From: Escallonia rubra | Taxonomy: Eukaryota; Streptophyta; Magnoliopsida; Escalloniales; Escalloniaceae | Assembly: GCA_033065855.1 (NCBI GenBank) | Contig: JAVXUO010000912.1 | Span: forward strand, 82,123 to 146,122 | Length of the DNA stretch: 64,000 nt | Direction: 5' to 3' | The notes under the pieces: model-generated | The model's input: only the letters and a program-made list of their open reading frames with translations | Database searches by the model: none | Told to the model about the DNA's origin: nothing | Made by a program: the position numbers and the translations under genes | Shown here: positions 1 through 15,100 of the stretch, one piece after another | How the letters are laid out: each line of letters opens with the position of its first letter | Position numbering within the stretch: the stretch's first letter is position 1

Positions 1-1059
1 CAACACTCGCAGAGTGCATGTGATGGACGTAAATCTCTCTTTAGTTCGTTGCTAACGGCCCGATAAAACGAATCCGGATTGTCGACTTATAGTTTCTTTT
101 ATTGGACTCAAGTCAAATCTGCTCAAGAGGAATTCGTAACCGTAAAAAATGCAAATACCATGAGCATATAGACGTAGCACTCGGGCTAAATCCATGCCTC
201 CTAACTTTGTTGCCCAATCTATTTCTAGAAGAAGCATTGAACCACCACAAATGCCGCAACTGTAGTAACCTGGCTCTTAAGCTGAAAGCAAACAAATTTT
301 AACGCTAATTCCAGACGAAGAAAGTATTGAGTATTGAACCGCAAACGTTGCAAATATAGTAACCCGCTCTCTTAAGCCGGTACATGAATGCACAGATAAT
401 ACCAGTAACAAATTTAAACACTAATTTCGAGACGAAGAGGTCAATTCGTATCTCGTTTGCTGAGATTTCAGCAATAATTTTGACTCTTTTTTCGGTAATG
501 ACATTGACATTTTCATAGCAGAAAACACGCTTAACTAGTGTCATTGCAAATGTTATGTTTCAAGATTGTACGTTACACTATTACCAACAAAAAAATAAAA
601 AATTGTACGTTACATTGGTGTTGGCTGCTTTCCTTTTCACCGGTTCATTTTGGAACCACCTACAGAAAGCATGATTATGTCATGGCTACAGTAACAGCAA
701 AAAGGTTCGGAACCCAGTTCTACTGAGTTTTCGCCCCAATCTATCTAGATAAGGGATCCCTTAGACCGTAGCTTGCTGCCGGCTCCTTTCATCCTAATTA
801 AGCTCCATCGTATTTTTTTTTGTTTGGGACATCATTTCCTAACACATTTTCATTGTGGAATGGGTGAGATTTTCCTATGAAAAATCTAACCAAAAGACTA
901 TTTAAAGACGGCCAAAGTAGGCACATAACTTTATCGGTTATTTAAAATGCACATATTGATCGTTGTGAAATATATTTAGTAACTTTTAGTTAGTTACGTT
1001 CGAAAGTATTACAATAAGTTATCGTCAAATATGTCTATAAAATATCACTAATAGAACTA
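1..1059. other. intergenic, no gene recognised
   Basis: A/T-rich sequence with only short open frames (60-80 codons) and no recognisable domain, splice pattern or RNA gene. I see nothing in it to annotate. Confidence 0.5.
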
Positions 1060-1432
1060 CTCTTTTCGTCCCAAATAAATTAATCATGTTTCATTTTTGG
1101 GTCGTCTCACAAAATTGATCACTTCCCAATTAAGAATGATTATGTAGGTATTTTTACATATTTATCTTTTTTATACTTCTTTTATTATATTCATATGTCC
1201 ATATTTAACTCTCCACCAATTCATTTTCTCTTTCTTAATCCACATTCTTATATTTTTTTTATTCTATTTCTCTCTTCACATGTAACACTCCTCTAGCTTA
1301 TTTTCTCTTTTATGACTCACTTTTTTTTCTTGCTCTCTTTAATGGGTAAAATGAAGAACACATAATATATGATATAAATCTTTAAATTGCATGAAAAAAA
1401 ATAATTGAATTATACATACAAGGGGGGAGAAG
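1060..1432. mobile_element. degenerate Stowaway-like MITE (Tc1/mariner)
   Basis: The left end CTCTTTTCGTCCCAAATAAA and the right end GGGGGGAGAAG resemble the CTCCCTCCGTCCC / GGACGGAGGGAG termini of Stowaway elements. Each is flanked by TA, the expected target duplication. The length (about 370 bp) equals that of the two cleaner copies at 9129 and 44050. The right terminus has lost most of its match to the left, so this is an old copy. It has no coding capacity. Confidence 0.55.
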
Positions 1433-1434
1433 TA

Positions 1435-4400
1435 TTTAATTATTTAATTAATAATAACAAGGATGGTAGCTAATCCTGTTACCGAAATTACAGCAAAGAA
1501 ATTTTTCCTTCACATTTAAAAATACAGAGATATGCGTGAACAGAGATCGGGCGTCATCGAATAAGGTGCCTTCGATACCATAAATGCGACTGGATTGTGC
1601 ATTAAATGAGTGAAAAGAAAGTGCATTGCGACAAGTTTCACATGTCCTAGTTTTTGGCTGGCTGTGTGGTGTGGTGTGGTGTCACACCATTCCCATTTTC
1701 ATGTATAAACACACCTGTGCCAATTTGCTTCCCCAGCCAGCCTTTGTACTCCCATGCAATCAAGTGTACTTGGTTTTTAGCTCAGCTCTGCTCTGCAACT
1801 TTGCCATGTGACTGTCAAGACAAAAACTTATAGCAGCAGCAGCAGCTGACTGTTGCTGTCCTACAACTTTGACTCCTCTGGATTCATTTATAGTGCCCAT
1901 TGACTGCTGCCTCCGTTCATATCACCTTATTGTGTGTGTGTGTGGGGGAACTCACCAATAATTCAGCCTTTTGCTCCAGCCAGCCACACACCTACAGGAC
2001 TAGTGTAGAGTATCTCTTCCAGTTGGGACTCTCAAGTTGGAAAGCAGCTCATGACCGCAAAACCACTGCAATATTTGGCCAGGTTTTCAACTTTCACACA
2101 CTCACACAGCCTAACTATGTATGTGTATGTGTGTGTCTCTGTGAGAGAGAGCGCACAGTTTTCAATACAACACATGAGCCCTCCTCTTTAAGAAGCACAA
2201 AAGAGTTTCCACCAAATTATAACCAAGACCTAATTTGTCTATATCCATTTTAGTAATTAAGAGCAAAGCTTCGTGGGTGAGGAATATGGGCTCTTCTAAC
2301 CCCAAATGCTCAGATGAATCATTTTGTACTTCGTTCCTTCATTTGAATTTTTGCCGATCATACTCTTTGATTCTATCTTAATTTTGAGGTGTTAAACAAT
2401 ACTTGTCGTAATCTGCAAAACTACTCATACGATGATAACAACTAAATTTCCTACTAGCATTCATATTTTTTTTATTTCTGGGTTTAACAATTAAGTGCAA
2501 TGACCAGATCACTCTACCAGTTATTTAAGAATCAAGTTTTGAAAAGTTTACCACTAAAAAATATATAACTTCCTCAAAAATCATCATGAATATGTTATCG
2601 CCTGTTCGGTCACAATTTTCTTTGTATTTTAATTTTTATACTTTTTGAATTGTGTAAAAGATTCTGTTTAAGAGAATAAGAATAAATTGTACAGACTTTC
2701 TTGAAAACCATTTAAAAGTTATAAAAGTAATAATTTTGAACTTAATACCATTATGATGATATATTGAAAATATTGGTCGGAACTAAATTTACCCACACCT
2801 TTTGTATAAAGAATATATTTGGAAGGAGCTAGTAAAATTTTATAACTCAAATCTAGCTTTTTTGAAAGCTGAATCTGAAAAATGATACCTAAACAAAAAG
2901 GCTCAACTCAAAATTTTTTTTATTTTTTTAAATCAATTTGAAGAATTTAGCGTCACAACTTACAAGCTTGCTTGCGTCACCAAGAAAATATGTTCGCCAT
3001 AGGCTAGCTTGTGGACAATTTAAGCAAGGAAATTTACGGTGACTGTTACATACTGTATCAGTGAGGCACCACGTGAAATGATCCAACCGGTAATTCCTTA
3101 CCGAATATTTGCTCAAGGTAAAAAGAATTGGTAAAAGGGATTGTGTACAAGTTTTGATTTGACTGGCGTAGAACCCAACCCATAAGTGGATAGACTGACA
3201 TCTTGCAGCCCAACGGAGTTGTCATTGTGCCTTAGGCTTAATAGACCATACTAAGCCCAAAACTTAGCACCAATTGGCAACCGGGCTTGTCAGGTATGAC
3301 CCAGAACATAACACCTGCATCACTTGTGGTGGCTGTGGGCTCAAACATAATTATTTATGAAAGACATCGCTTGGCTTGGGCTTGGGCTTGGGCTTGGGCC
3401 TGAGCTATGCATTTCAGAGGCCCGTTTAGCCCATGTGATTCCCAGCCATCCTAGTTTTTCCTTGAAGATGACTTGCACCTTCCATCGTTCTACTTAAAGC
3501 TTTCATGCACACTTGCAAGTCGTCAGAAATATGTGTATTATCATACACAACTTATGTAAACAAAACAAGAATCAAAAGAAGGTTTACAAATTGAAAACCC
3601 AAGATTGCAACTCATGGGGCACAGTTGCAACCAATGAGCCTAGAGGACGTCAGCAGCAGCTACTGGTTACAGCTGATGAAACATCGGTCGTAGCCTATGG
3701 AGATATCAAACATCGGTCGTAGCCTACTGGTTACAACCAATGACACTAAAATAAATTTTCAGTGTCAATCTGATATTTCAAATTTGAAAATATTTTTTTG
3801 ATCCAAAACCAAGCTTGATTGCATCTTGAAAGATCAACAGTGAAAAGCTTAAGCATGCTAGCTCCATGTAAATACCAAACAAAGAAGCCACTCATGTACA
3901 TAAACCATAACCTAATAAGAATGCTAACAATCTCACACTTGTAACAACGACGCCACAAGGAGATTAATATGGAAATTGAAACTTCATCAATGATAAGTAT
4001 AAAAGTAATTTGATAAGACAATGTGTTAAAGAAAAAGGTTTGAGCATGAGATTATTGAGATTATTCTTACAGCTTTATCGTTAGTAAGAGGCACCATCTT
4101 GTTGGAAAGATTTCACATCCTTTTGAAAGCTTTATACCATAACAACGATAACCAAAAGATGTAAGCCAACCAGAACAAGCAAGGCACCATAGCAAATTGG
4201 TCTTTGGTGAGGGCATTTAGTTTTTCGCTCTTCAACATAAAGAATGTAATTGTTATGTGGCGATTTTTTTTGGATTAAACATCAACTATAACATGAGGTT
4301 TGCCTCCATCTTTTCATTGAAACATTTAGAATGATTAACGAAACCTTGTGTGTGTGTGTTTGGTGGGGGGGGTGTTAAAATAACCATCGGTGCTCCAGAA

Positions 4401-6126
4401 AATAGATGGGCGTTAAATTTGAGCAATGCTCGGATAGTAGTAGAGAGTGGAAGCTCATAATAATTTTGGGGCAAAAATGTAAAATTTGAAGTTTTTGGGG
4501 CATTTTTGTAATTTTGAAAAGTAAAGGGGCTATTTTGCAAATATGAAAAGTTTGGGGTCATTTGTGCAATTTTATAAAAATAACTTAGAAGCCATTTTTT
4601 GAGCTTGTCACCTCCTACTAGCTTAGATGACTAAGCAAATTAAATGGTTTAATAAGGTATTGGATAAGTGAGTCTCAGGTGAGGGGTAAGAAAAAAAAAA
4701 AAAAAGTCACAATTTTTTTTATTTGCATACAAATCAAATGTTACACATGATGTCCATTTCTTGACCGCCTTAATTTTTTACCACTTTATCGATGCTCTCA
4801 TCCATTTCTTTACATTGGACATTATAGTCATTATATGTGTTCTTGTTCACCCCTCTTTCTCATCTACAATGTTCCCCTTGCCTTCAGAAGCTTGAAATTC
4901 TTCTTCAATCCTAGTGTCTTCCACCTTTGCCTCTTCTACTTCTTCGGCTCCAAAGGCCTGAATGTCTTTCTTTTTTTCTCTCTGATTAAAATTTCCTCCC
5001 TAGGATTTTCACAATCTGCATTTGTGGGTAAGAAGCCACTTTTATGGTTAAAAGCAATGACCTTGATTGTTTGCCAAATGCCAAAACTTACATGGAGATC
5101 TTATATCTCCTATGCGCAGCCATGTCTGTGTGGGCAACCTTCTACAACTCTCGAAATGCCTTTTTTTTTTTGGGGGGGTTCAAACTCCTTTCAACATGGT
5201 ACTATGTAATTCTTCACCAACCACACCCACAACTCACGATTTGGGATACAATAAAAGGACAATTCTCGATCTCACATAACTTGAGAATATCAATTTCTCA
5301 CATCAAATATCGATTTTTAATAGGCTTTCAAAACTACTGGAACTCTTAACGCCTGCAACATCTACGAATCGTTGTGGCTCTAATACCACCTTATTAGAGA
5401 CAAAAGATCACTCAAACTCCCACACTCACGATTATGAGGCGACTAAAAAGATCTGGGAAATGACACACAATAACACTCAAAATATTATTCTTTTCTTGCA
5501 CCATTCAAAATGACTAGACCAATTAACTTTTTGTAACCTTCTATTGTAACTCCTAGATAGTAATAATAAGATCGATCACTCACACAATTACTTGACCACT
5601 ACTCAACTTCATAAACTTAACAGTAATGCACTTAAAATGTATCTACTTGTTTCAACAGTAGAGAATGAACCAAATAGCTAAAGTGGTTGCTCGTTCGTCA
5701 CTATTTTAATTTAAACTAGGTAAAAGGTACACTTACTAAGCAACAAAATTTGCACCTTGGCTTTAAAACCAAAGTACGTAAATAGCTTGCTTTTCAACTC
5801 TTGTTGATTGAAAAAGTAAAGCTATAAGACGAAACATCAGCGGCAAAAGAAAAAAACTCAGATGGCAGCTCCTCTAACCAGTATAAAAACACGCAAGTCC
5901 CTTGCTGTTAGCCAATGTGTAGGCAACTTTTTGGCAGTCGTGGGATATGGCGCAAGCAATGTGAAACACTGAAAGATACCCAAGAAGCTCCAAAATCTCA
6001 AAAATTTATGCAGTGATGTCTGGTGTTGAGAATGACTTTTCTGTTTGAGTGGGTCATTCCCAGAGTTAGTTTCAATGACCAGCTCTCCCATGAAGAGAAG
6101 AGGAATGAGTAGCAGAGAATTGGACT
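1435..6126. other. intergenic / 3' flank of the PurKE gene, no gene recognised
   Basis: No coding gene is supportable. The stretch contains GT/TG-rich microsatellite patches near 1660-1685, 1930-1945 and 2115-2140, GGGCTT hexamer repeats near 3372-3410 (typical of plant hAT subterminal sequence), and a poly-A run near 4690-4706. Open frames such as 1900-2253 are built on the microsatellites. The minus-strand gene ends at 6127, so the part next to it should hold its 3' UTR; I could not place a convincing polyadenylation signal. Confidence 0.45.
5377..5388 (-). other. primer-binding-site-like remnant of an LTR retrotransposon
   Basis: Read on the minus strand this is TGGTATTAGAGC, one base from TGGTATCAGAGC, the initiator-methionine tRNA binding site of many plant LTR retrotransposons and the same site found intact at 41266-41277. 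The flanking bases do not give a clear CA-ending LTR, and no gag or pol similarity was seen nearby. It may be an eroded fragment or a chance match. Confidence 0.25.
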
Positions 6127-9100
6127 TCAAGAATTCAGATAATCTTCCCAACCATCTTTTTCTAGCTTATCTGCCTTCACCAAAACAGCATCCCTTGTGT
6201 TTTCTTGATACTCAACAATTCTGCAGAATGATTGGCATGCAAACAAGCTAATATCATGGCAACTTTTGACCAAGGAAGAAATCCCTTCTATATGAGTGAG
6301 TGAGCGAGGGAGGGAGGGAGGGAGGGAGGGAGATATTCACCTTGCCTGTAGGGAAGCATCACCAACCCCTAACATTCTTACTGCCAACAAACCTGCATTT
6401 GTCGCATTATTTATTGCAACTGTTGCAACTGGTACACCCCTCGGCATCTGTATTAACGATTTAAAACCAACATAGGCTGCAGATTACTTATTTAAACTGA
6501 TATTGGTTACATACATACAAAAATGAGACTATTATGCTACATAATACAAAATGAATGCGAAAATATTATACATGTCAGTCCAGTAACAGTTTGTAGTTAA
6601 GTAGGCATGTAAAGGTACATCAAACTGCAACTTCCATTGCACTTATATTATACTCGTTTTCAACAAGTAAGCTTTTTGTAAAAACCCAAATAATGTAAAT
6701 TAAATAATTTTTTGTTTAAAGTTATCTTGCAAATTTGATTATCTTTTAGAGTACTTTTCAATAAGCAAAATATCTATAGGGGTCTTTTGGGTTATTCAAC
6801 AAGTTCATAGAAATAAGCACTACTCCATTTGTGTTTTATCGGTAAAGTGAGTTTTGTCTTACAGAGAGAGAGAGAAGAAAAGGAAACCTAGAGCTTTAAC
6901 GATTTTAACTTTCGACCTATAATTGGTAAGTAATCTTAAAAGCAATTTGATTTAACAAGGAGAACTTGAGGTCACAATTAATTTGCAAATTGTTCTTATG
7001 GATTTTCATATAAGTGGGTTAATTTGATTTAGCTTTTGAATTTATTGAAGGTTACGTAATTTGCGGTAAGGATTAATATACTACATATGCCTCTCTAGAA
7101 TTGATATGCTCACTGATATATTGATTACGGCCTGTACATAGCAAAATTGCGAGCACAGTTTCACAATCGTAAAACTCCGTTTGTACATGTTCGGGATATT
7201 GTTTCTAACATGTTTTATCAGCCCAATTAAATGTCATTCTTATTCAGCGTCCTCTTCAAAACTGTGTAAGAGAACCTAACGTCGTTTGAACACGTTTTAC
7301 CTTCCTTCGTCATGTACTTGCTTGCCATCATTATTTTTATTTTCTATTCATTGGCAATCTTGGGTAAAGTATCTTTTAAAACCAGCCTGACATGTTACAT
7401 CCATTACATGGTTTCATGTGCCTCTTGTACGCCCATGTGTTAAAAGCTTTGTCCTTTGATTTGGTTCTTTTTCCTTGAGCTCAGTTTCATACGTTCACAG
7501 TGTCCGAGCCCATATGAACATGGATTGAAGCGATTCAAAGTCCATCCAATTCGCATTATTGCCGTCTTTGATTTAAGTCTAAAATTGAGTATTTCCTGAA
7601 ATCATTAAGCTATCCTACTTTAAATGCAAAGTTTCGATATTTTGTAGCTCACGTCTTTTGAGATATTTTGATGTCCATTAGACCCCTTTGAATTGAACTA
7701 ATGTTTATAACCTACATGTGCATAGGTTAACGTGATGTCATGATATGATATGACAATTGCTACCAATATGAAACTTTGAACTTAAAACCTTCGCGTGTTT
7801 AGATTAACATGCTTTACACTCCCGTATTATATGGTTGTGTCGTATTTGATTATTAGTTCAATTAGTCGAATATGTTCCTTTGACTTCGCTCTATCCTTCG
7901 TTGGATCAATATATTGAAGAGAGAATATTTGCATTCTAAGACTAGTTGTGCTTTGCACCTTTAATTCTATCTATTGCGTTTTTTGACATAGCTACATGGT
8001 ATTAAATACCTACGTTTTAGGGGTGTGTTACCTTTGTTGAACTTCATGCTTACTCCCCCCCCCCCCCTCTCTCTTAAGCTAATATAGTTTAGAAAGAAGT
8101 TAATGGCTATGGAAGAGCTTGGAGTTTAATATTTGCAATAGTTGATGAAATTAGGGATGGCAATGGGGCGGGTCGAATGCGGATTTTACAATATCCGAAC
8201 CCGCCCCGGCAGTACAAATCTGCCACTCCGCCCCGCCATTGGGTTGACGGATGGGAATACCATCCCCGATCCGGTGGACTACAAGAAAATCCGCCCCCGC
8301 CCCGATCCGCACCGAAGCAACGTAAATTGACCATCTGCAGGTTCTGTACCCAGAAACCGCACCCGCATCCTCCATCCCCTTCACCATAGACACATCTGCA
8401 TAGATCCACAAACACACAAACCAACACCGGCGCACAAACCAACCACCGGCGCATGACCAAGCACCGCCATCGCACGATCCACCAACCACCGCAATCACCA
8501 GTCACCAACACAACACCCACCGCCCAGTTGCAGCTCGGGAATGGGGGCAATGGTAACTTGCTGCTCTCTTTGATTTTTGCAGTTGTGCTCACGAGCTGAT
8601 TAATTGAAATTACTAGTACTGTCATCAGAAGAAGGTGTGGCTGGCTTCGAAAGCAGACTTGTTCTCCCGAATCAAGACTGCAGGGACTGACCTTACTCAT
8701 GGTATGACCTTCGGTAATGGGGCAGACAGTTGCTGGCTTTATTCACGTCACTGATTCTAGGGTGAAGAAGAGAGGACAAGAGAGAGGAGAATAAAGTCTA
8801 GGGTTTTATTATATATAACTAGAGATCAACGGCTGAGATTGTATAGAACTATATATAGGGTTAGGATTAAAAAAGCTGTTATATAACAAGCGGGGTGGGT
8901 GCAGGGTGGATACCGGGGCGGGTTAGACGAGGTACCAGATCCGACCCGCACCCGCAGCGGGTTTAAAATATTTTTACCGTACCCGCTCCACGACCCGGTC
9001 AGAGTCAAGAAAACCCGCTCCTATAGGATCGGAGCGGGGCGGATATCCGGCGGGTGCGGATCAAATTGCCATCCCTAGATGAAATGTAGTAGTGTCTGGA

Positions 9101-12100
9101 AACCCTTTCGGGTAATATTTATTTATTACTCCCTCCGTCCCACATAATTTGATCAACTTCTTTTTGCACGCAAATTAATGATTTAAGTGATATATCGTGT
9201 GTTTCTCATTCTACCATTTAGAGATAGGAGGGGAACAAAGTGGGTTAGGAGAGAGAAAATGAGTTAGTGGAGTATTAAATGTGGAGAAAGAAATGAATAA
9301 AAAAGTGTAACAAAGTGGGCCAGGAGAGAAAATGAGTTGATGGACATTTAAATGTATAGAAAGAAATAGAACAAGAAAAGTGTAAAAAAGGGTAAATTTG
9401 TAAAAGTACCTACAAAATCTTTCCTAATTTGGAAATGAGCAATTTTTGTGGAACGGCTCAAGAAGGAAAGTTGATCAAATTATGTACGACGGAGGAAGTA
9501 TTAGACTTCCGCTGCATTTAAAAGGCATTGGTGGTTAATGTTAGCGCTTTTTACTTGGATTGTGATTTAGAGTCTGATTACCTCTTTGAGGTTACATTTT
9601 TATAAATAATTGACATTATATTTTCAGTAAGCAGGAATAATTTGAATTAGTATGTGAAGGTTTGCCTCCGTGTCAAAGGCGTGACACTTTTAGGCTAAAA
9701 ACATGGTTCTTCACACCAGTGGAGATTGATTGATTAAATTCGGTTCAATCGCATAAAAGGTCGAACAAGTCCTTCAATCGCCTAAGGAAATTTCTAGTCT
9801 AGTAGTTTCTATTAATGTTTCCTTGACTTTGGATTTGCACAGAAATCAGTACAAATAGAGCTTCTGTCCAAATCCTTGCCTTCAGTTTTGAGCCTAAGGA
9901 CTCTCAAGAGTCTGGCTCACCCTAGACAGCTGGACCAAGATAACTTTACAAGTTCGAAAACTAAAAGGAAGACATGTCAGTGTCTCTGACACAAAAGCAG
10001 ATTGTGACACTTCACAATTACTCTCGAAATAGGTGTTCGTCACTATTTCAAGATGGACAAGAAATGAATACAGTATTCCTTGTCACACAGCTTAGCTGAC
10101 ACTTCTCGTGCACTTGTCAAAGACGTGACTCACAAAGTTGGATGCTGAGGCATGACTCACAAATGAAGGCCTCAATAAAGAGTCGCCATGTTAAGGAAAA
10201 GTAGTAATAACATATCCTTAGAAACATGCTTTGCATAGGGGGCATTTTCGTATACAAATAATACTTCTTGGAGTTGTTCCCCTCACCCACCCAACAAATC
10301 ATGGAGAGTTGTTGATAGGGTAAGTAGTAAAAAGTTTCATGTTACACCCACATCATAGTCGGTCTATTCCCATAAGATACTTTTGCTGAATATGCTATTT
10401 AGTAATATATAACATTGATTGATGTATCCCATTGCATTTTTCACGTCCTATCGTTTAGGGTTTATTCTGTCGGCCTGCTGCGTCATATGGTATCCGAGTC
10501 CATTGTTCATAGGAGTTCACAACTTACAGTAAGTCTTAAGTATATATTTCCAACCTAAATAGAAAGGCTTACCTGCACAATTGACAGCAGGGAGTCAAGC
10601 CCATCCAAAGAAGATGCGCGTACAGGAACACCAATAACGGGTAAGGGAGTCAATGCAGCTATCATGCCTAATTACAAAGATACCTTACTTAATACTCATC
10701 CAAATTGTACACATTATGTTGGAAATTATGGACAATATGCTATGTCTAATAACCTGGCAAGTGCGCAGCACCACCAGCGCCAGCAATGATAACCTGGATG
10801 CCTCGTTCCAGAGCAGACAAAGCATAAGAAAACATCAGCTCTGGCGTTCTGTGTGCTGAAACTATTCTGACCTGCTCAACAATTCATGAAAAATCTGATT
10901 GAACTTAATAAAAGTGAAATGCTAACTGAAAATAATATTTCAAGCAAACTTTACATGATGTAAAAAAACCTCGGTAGACACATCGAACTCATCCAAAATT
11001 TTTGCAGCATCCTTCATGACAGGAAGATCTGAATCAGAGCCCATTATGATCCCAACACGGGGTGTACCTGAGTTATGCACAGATAGACATCAGTGCAAAA
11101 GTAGTATATCAAATTATTGATTCCAAAGCTAAACCCTAATTGAAGAAAACCATCCTCGTGACAAATGCAGTTTTTTGGCATAATTGACCACATTACCATG
11201 ATGGCATAGTCGGTACAATGCCTTGTTCCTAAGCCATGTTTTAAAAACCACACTGACGTCCCCTCTCTCTTTCATTTCTCGCCAAGGTGGTCCACCTTCC
11301 CTAGGCCGTCATCCTTGCCGCCATCACGATCCCAAAGCTAATAGCTTCCGCCATCCCCATGCCGCCACGTCGCTGTGAATTTTCTTCGGTGTCTTCATGA
11401 AGTTAAACGAGATTGGTGGCAGAAGAGGTCGTAAATGGAGCAGATCGGCAATGACATGGAGAGGAGGTAGTAACCAGAAAAGTGACAATGGCACAGGGAA
11501 TAAAGTTCTAGCAAGAAGCGAAAAGGGAAAGCACACTGTACCCCTATTTATTTTAACTTGTAAGTCTGATTTTTACCCCCAGACCGGGTGCGGGGGGCGT
11601 AGATTCCCAATAGTTTATATCAAAAGTTATAGAAATGCATAATTCAGAAAATGAACAAATGAAAAAATATAGCTTATCCAACAATATATTCTTTCATTTT
11701 CACCATGAAGTGTGGATGAAATGTATTCACGTCCAAAAGTTAACCAGACATCAGAGCCTAAACATTCTAAAGCAAAACTCTGACAGACGTAGGTCCTTAA
11801 ACTAAATTGTTAAAGCCACGTCTCTCTTCTTTTCAGTCTCTCTCAATTCAACTGAAGAACAGAAGAAGCAGGAGGGTTTTAAATCTATGCAGAGACAAAA
11901 GTCGTATGATCAATACTCATGAAGTCTAGGCTACCAAATTCAAGATCCAGAAATTCAACATATGCCAAACCATCAATATAGCCATAAACAGCGAAGTAGA
12001 TACACTTGAAAGCTTCAAATCAAGCAAGATAATGAAAATTGAGAGACCTGATTGCAACCGAGTGGGTGCTGTAAACCAGTTCTGCTTCAGCCAATTGACC

Positions 12101-15100
12101 GGTTTGACCACAAGTTTTCCCCATTCTCAGGTTTCAGCTCGGTTTTCTAGTATATTTGGTTCTCAAGTTTTAGGCGGTTCGTAAACATGGTCGGGTCTCA
12201 CCAGCTGACTTCTAGCATGAGCCAATGCCCCGTGACTTGAGGCATGTCCTCAAGGATCGGTGACAAGAGGAGAAAGTACACTGTGATTCTTGAGAGAAAA
12301 CTGAGTCCAATGGCATTTTCATAATTGTGGAAAAAAGATTTGGGCAAGAATCTCTGTCTCTCAGTTCGTCACAGACATTGAACAAAGATTGTAGTACGGA
12401 TCACTAGAAGTACACAGCTTTATGATGCATTCCAAGGTGTATCGGATCAAAAAGGAGCATTCTGACTGCTCGAGCAAAGGGATGTCTACTATTATACTTT
12501 CACTTTAAATTTTGCTCCAAGTGGGTGCTACTATGAAGGGGGGAAGTTGGTAGTGTGCTAGCACCCACTCCACCACCCCCTGTGCCTTCAAGCGAGCATC
12601 AAGTGAGTGAACCAAGGGAATTTGGGGCAATCTCATAAGCATTGAAGACACACTTCAGAGCTCCCACATGGGAAATACCTTTCCGATGTGCACCGAGACG
12701 GTGTGCTCTGACATTGGTTAGAGGCTATTAGTATCCCCCTGCTATGCCCCAGACTGATCCAATATTATAGTGCACATGCACATTATAGCAATTGGGTGCC
12801 AAGGACGGCAATGTCTCATGTTTGAAATGGCCACTGGTCGGATGGCATTGGTGACATTCTTCGTGGCTGCATTCGGGCACCGTACCGCAGTTGCCATGGT
12901 GGTAAGGTTAGCTCAGATTCTCGGTGATGGTCATATTAAGAAGGGCGAAGCAAGGCTTAGATATGTCTAGTGCAAAGAGACACAGTAATAGATCGTTTGC
13001 ACGAAGCCTTGGATGTGCATGCCAAGCACAACGATGGGCACGTTAGTGCGAGGAATGGTGGCGTCGGGCGCTTGCATGTGGGAAATTAACAAGATCAATG
13101 CGCATAGTTTTGTGACACCGTATACGATCTTGATACAAAGCGCATATGTGGCAAAGTTGACAAAATCAAATGCTTGTAGTCTCGTGAGATCATGTAGGAT
13201 CTTGATGTTCATTTAAGGTCATCGGTATGCTTTGCCATAGTAAACGCAAGGCTGGTGTCAGTGTGCTTGCAGAGAAAAGAAAATGCTGCCTTGTATGAGA
13301 GAGGGTGGGGTGGTTCATGACATGGTTCACAAGCAAGTTGCGAGTGCCGTGAAGCCTCAGGGCCGTTCTGGTGCGACACTAAAATGTGCAAATCGTAAGA
13401 TTGGGCCACGGTCCGACCCTTAGTAGCAGGAAACTCCTAATATGGTGACGTTTCTCTCTCGGAAACTCGCTTTTGCGATCCCAAGTTAGGAGCTCCATGG
13501 GATCTCGTCCCAAGCTAATATAGGAACTCGATCCCGTCATCTAGACAGAGATGCATGGAGAGAGAGTACCTGAAAATTAAGCCCTATTCAACTCAATTAC
13601 ACGTTTCTCTCTTCCTTCAAGTCCTAGCTATCCTCCTCGAGAGAATAGAGCTTGTCAATCAGTGCTCCCTCCCTCCCTCTCTCACTCTCATAAACTATAC
13701 TAAACAAATGGTAATACTCTTTACGCATTTATTTATTCAAGCCGCTCCCAACCTTAGATTCTTCCAGGTGCTTACGCTCCCCCGCCCCCGTTCCCGTTCC
13801 CGCTCCCGCTCCCGTCCCCGCTTTGTGCAACTAAGGTCCGACCGACCAGTCTAGTCCAAAATTAAAAATATTTTTGTTTAGCAACCACATAGTGTATTAA
13901 CCCCAACTCAGCTGGGTAAATAAAGCCTCATTGTTGCCTACACTAGTTCACGTTATGACATAAAAGTCAGTCAAACATGTGATGTGGCTTGAGCCAGTTC
14001 CTAGAAGGGAAGCCGGTAAAGCGTAGTTGTTGCATACTGGGATTGTAATGTTTAAGATCTGAGACCAACAAAGATTACAATCCTTCTGCTGAATGTGTTA
14101 AACTATGAGCGTTGTTAGTTTTTGGCCATTGCACAGAATGAGGTAGACGGTAATACTCATAAGCAAGTTTATCTCTTGGGCAATATACCTCTTGCGTCTC
14201 TCTCCGCCAGCAGACATGTCCACTACAACAGTTAAAAGGGGAACAACATTCCCTATTGGAGGACACAAATGCAGTGGAATAACAAAAAACTATGTTTTCA
14301 TAGAAAAATACGCGTAAAAAGAAAATATTTTCAGGGAGAATGTAACAAAGTGAAAAAAAAAATCTCATTATGCGTGATGAATGCCTGTATCTGACTACAG
14401 GCACAGGGTTATGTTGTACAAAGACGTGATACACCAGACACCAAGTGAGGAGAGATGGGAAGCGAAAACTAAGAGAGAAAGATTGCAGGAAGGTTAACAC
14501 TATGGTGGATTGAATTTGGTAAAATGCTTGGTTTGAATAAATTGAGTTCTATAAAGGAATTGCATGTACGCCTATGAAGCACCGGTGCGGCAGTCTGGGA
14601 GAAGCACCGGCACCGGGTGCGCGACGGGCACGGCATGGGTGCACACTCGGTGTGAGTCCGAAGCTATTTTTTTTTTTTTTCAATTAACTTTCTGGATCTG
14701 GGTGTGGCTCGGACACGCACCCAGGGTTTTTTGGCAGAGAGTAGAAGAAGAAGAAGGAGAAGAGAAGGAGAGAAAGAAAGAGAAGAAGGAGAAGAGAAGA
14801 AATAACTCCGCTGGAGCGTCGAGGGTCTTCTGGCAGGAGAGGCGACCGGCGATGAACTTCTGGCTGGAGAGGCAACAGCCCCTCCTTGCTGTCGATGTTT
14901 CCTCTGTCTCTGACGGCTGTGCTATAAGATAGGGACATAGGGTTTCTATCAAAATTTTATGTTTATTATGTTTAACTCCCAGCTCTATTGACAATCTTTC
15001 AAAATAGCCCCACTACTTTTAGAAAATAATAGAACTTCTACAAATTTGGTCATATGCACTTTCAATATTTCTCAAGCAGCCCACTAAATTAACAAAATAT

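Noticed and set aside
1900-2253. 117-codon open frame
   Set aside because: Built on (TG)n and (GA)n microsatellites; composition and lack of any motif argue against a protein.
4286-4720. possible SINE ending in the poly-A run near 4690-4706
   Set aside because: No tRNA-like A and B box and no target duplication could be found.
6341-6346. second GC-AG splice donor (CTACAG/GCAAGG) for exon 15
   Set aside because: Using it breaks the frame into exon 16. The normal donor GCAAG/GTGAAT five bases on gives ...SLQARIVEYQ, matching the family.
8107-8700. 197-codon minus-strand open frame
   Set aside because: It crosses an hAT boundary (8152) and target duplication, is composed of GC-rich repeats, and has no recognisable domain.
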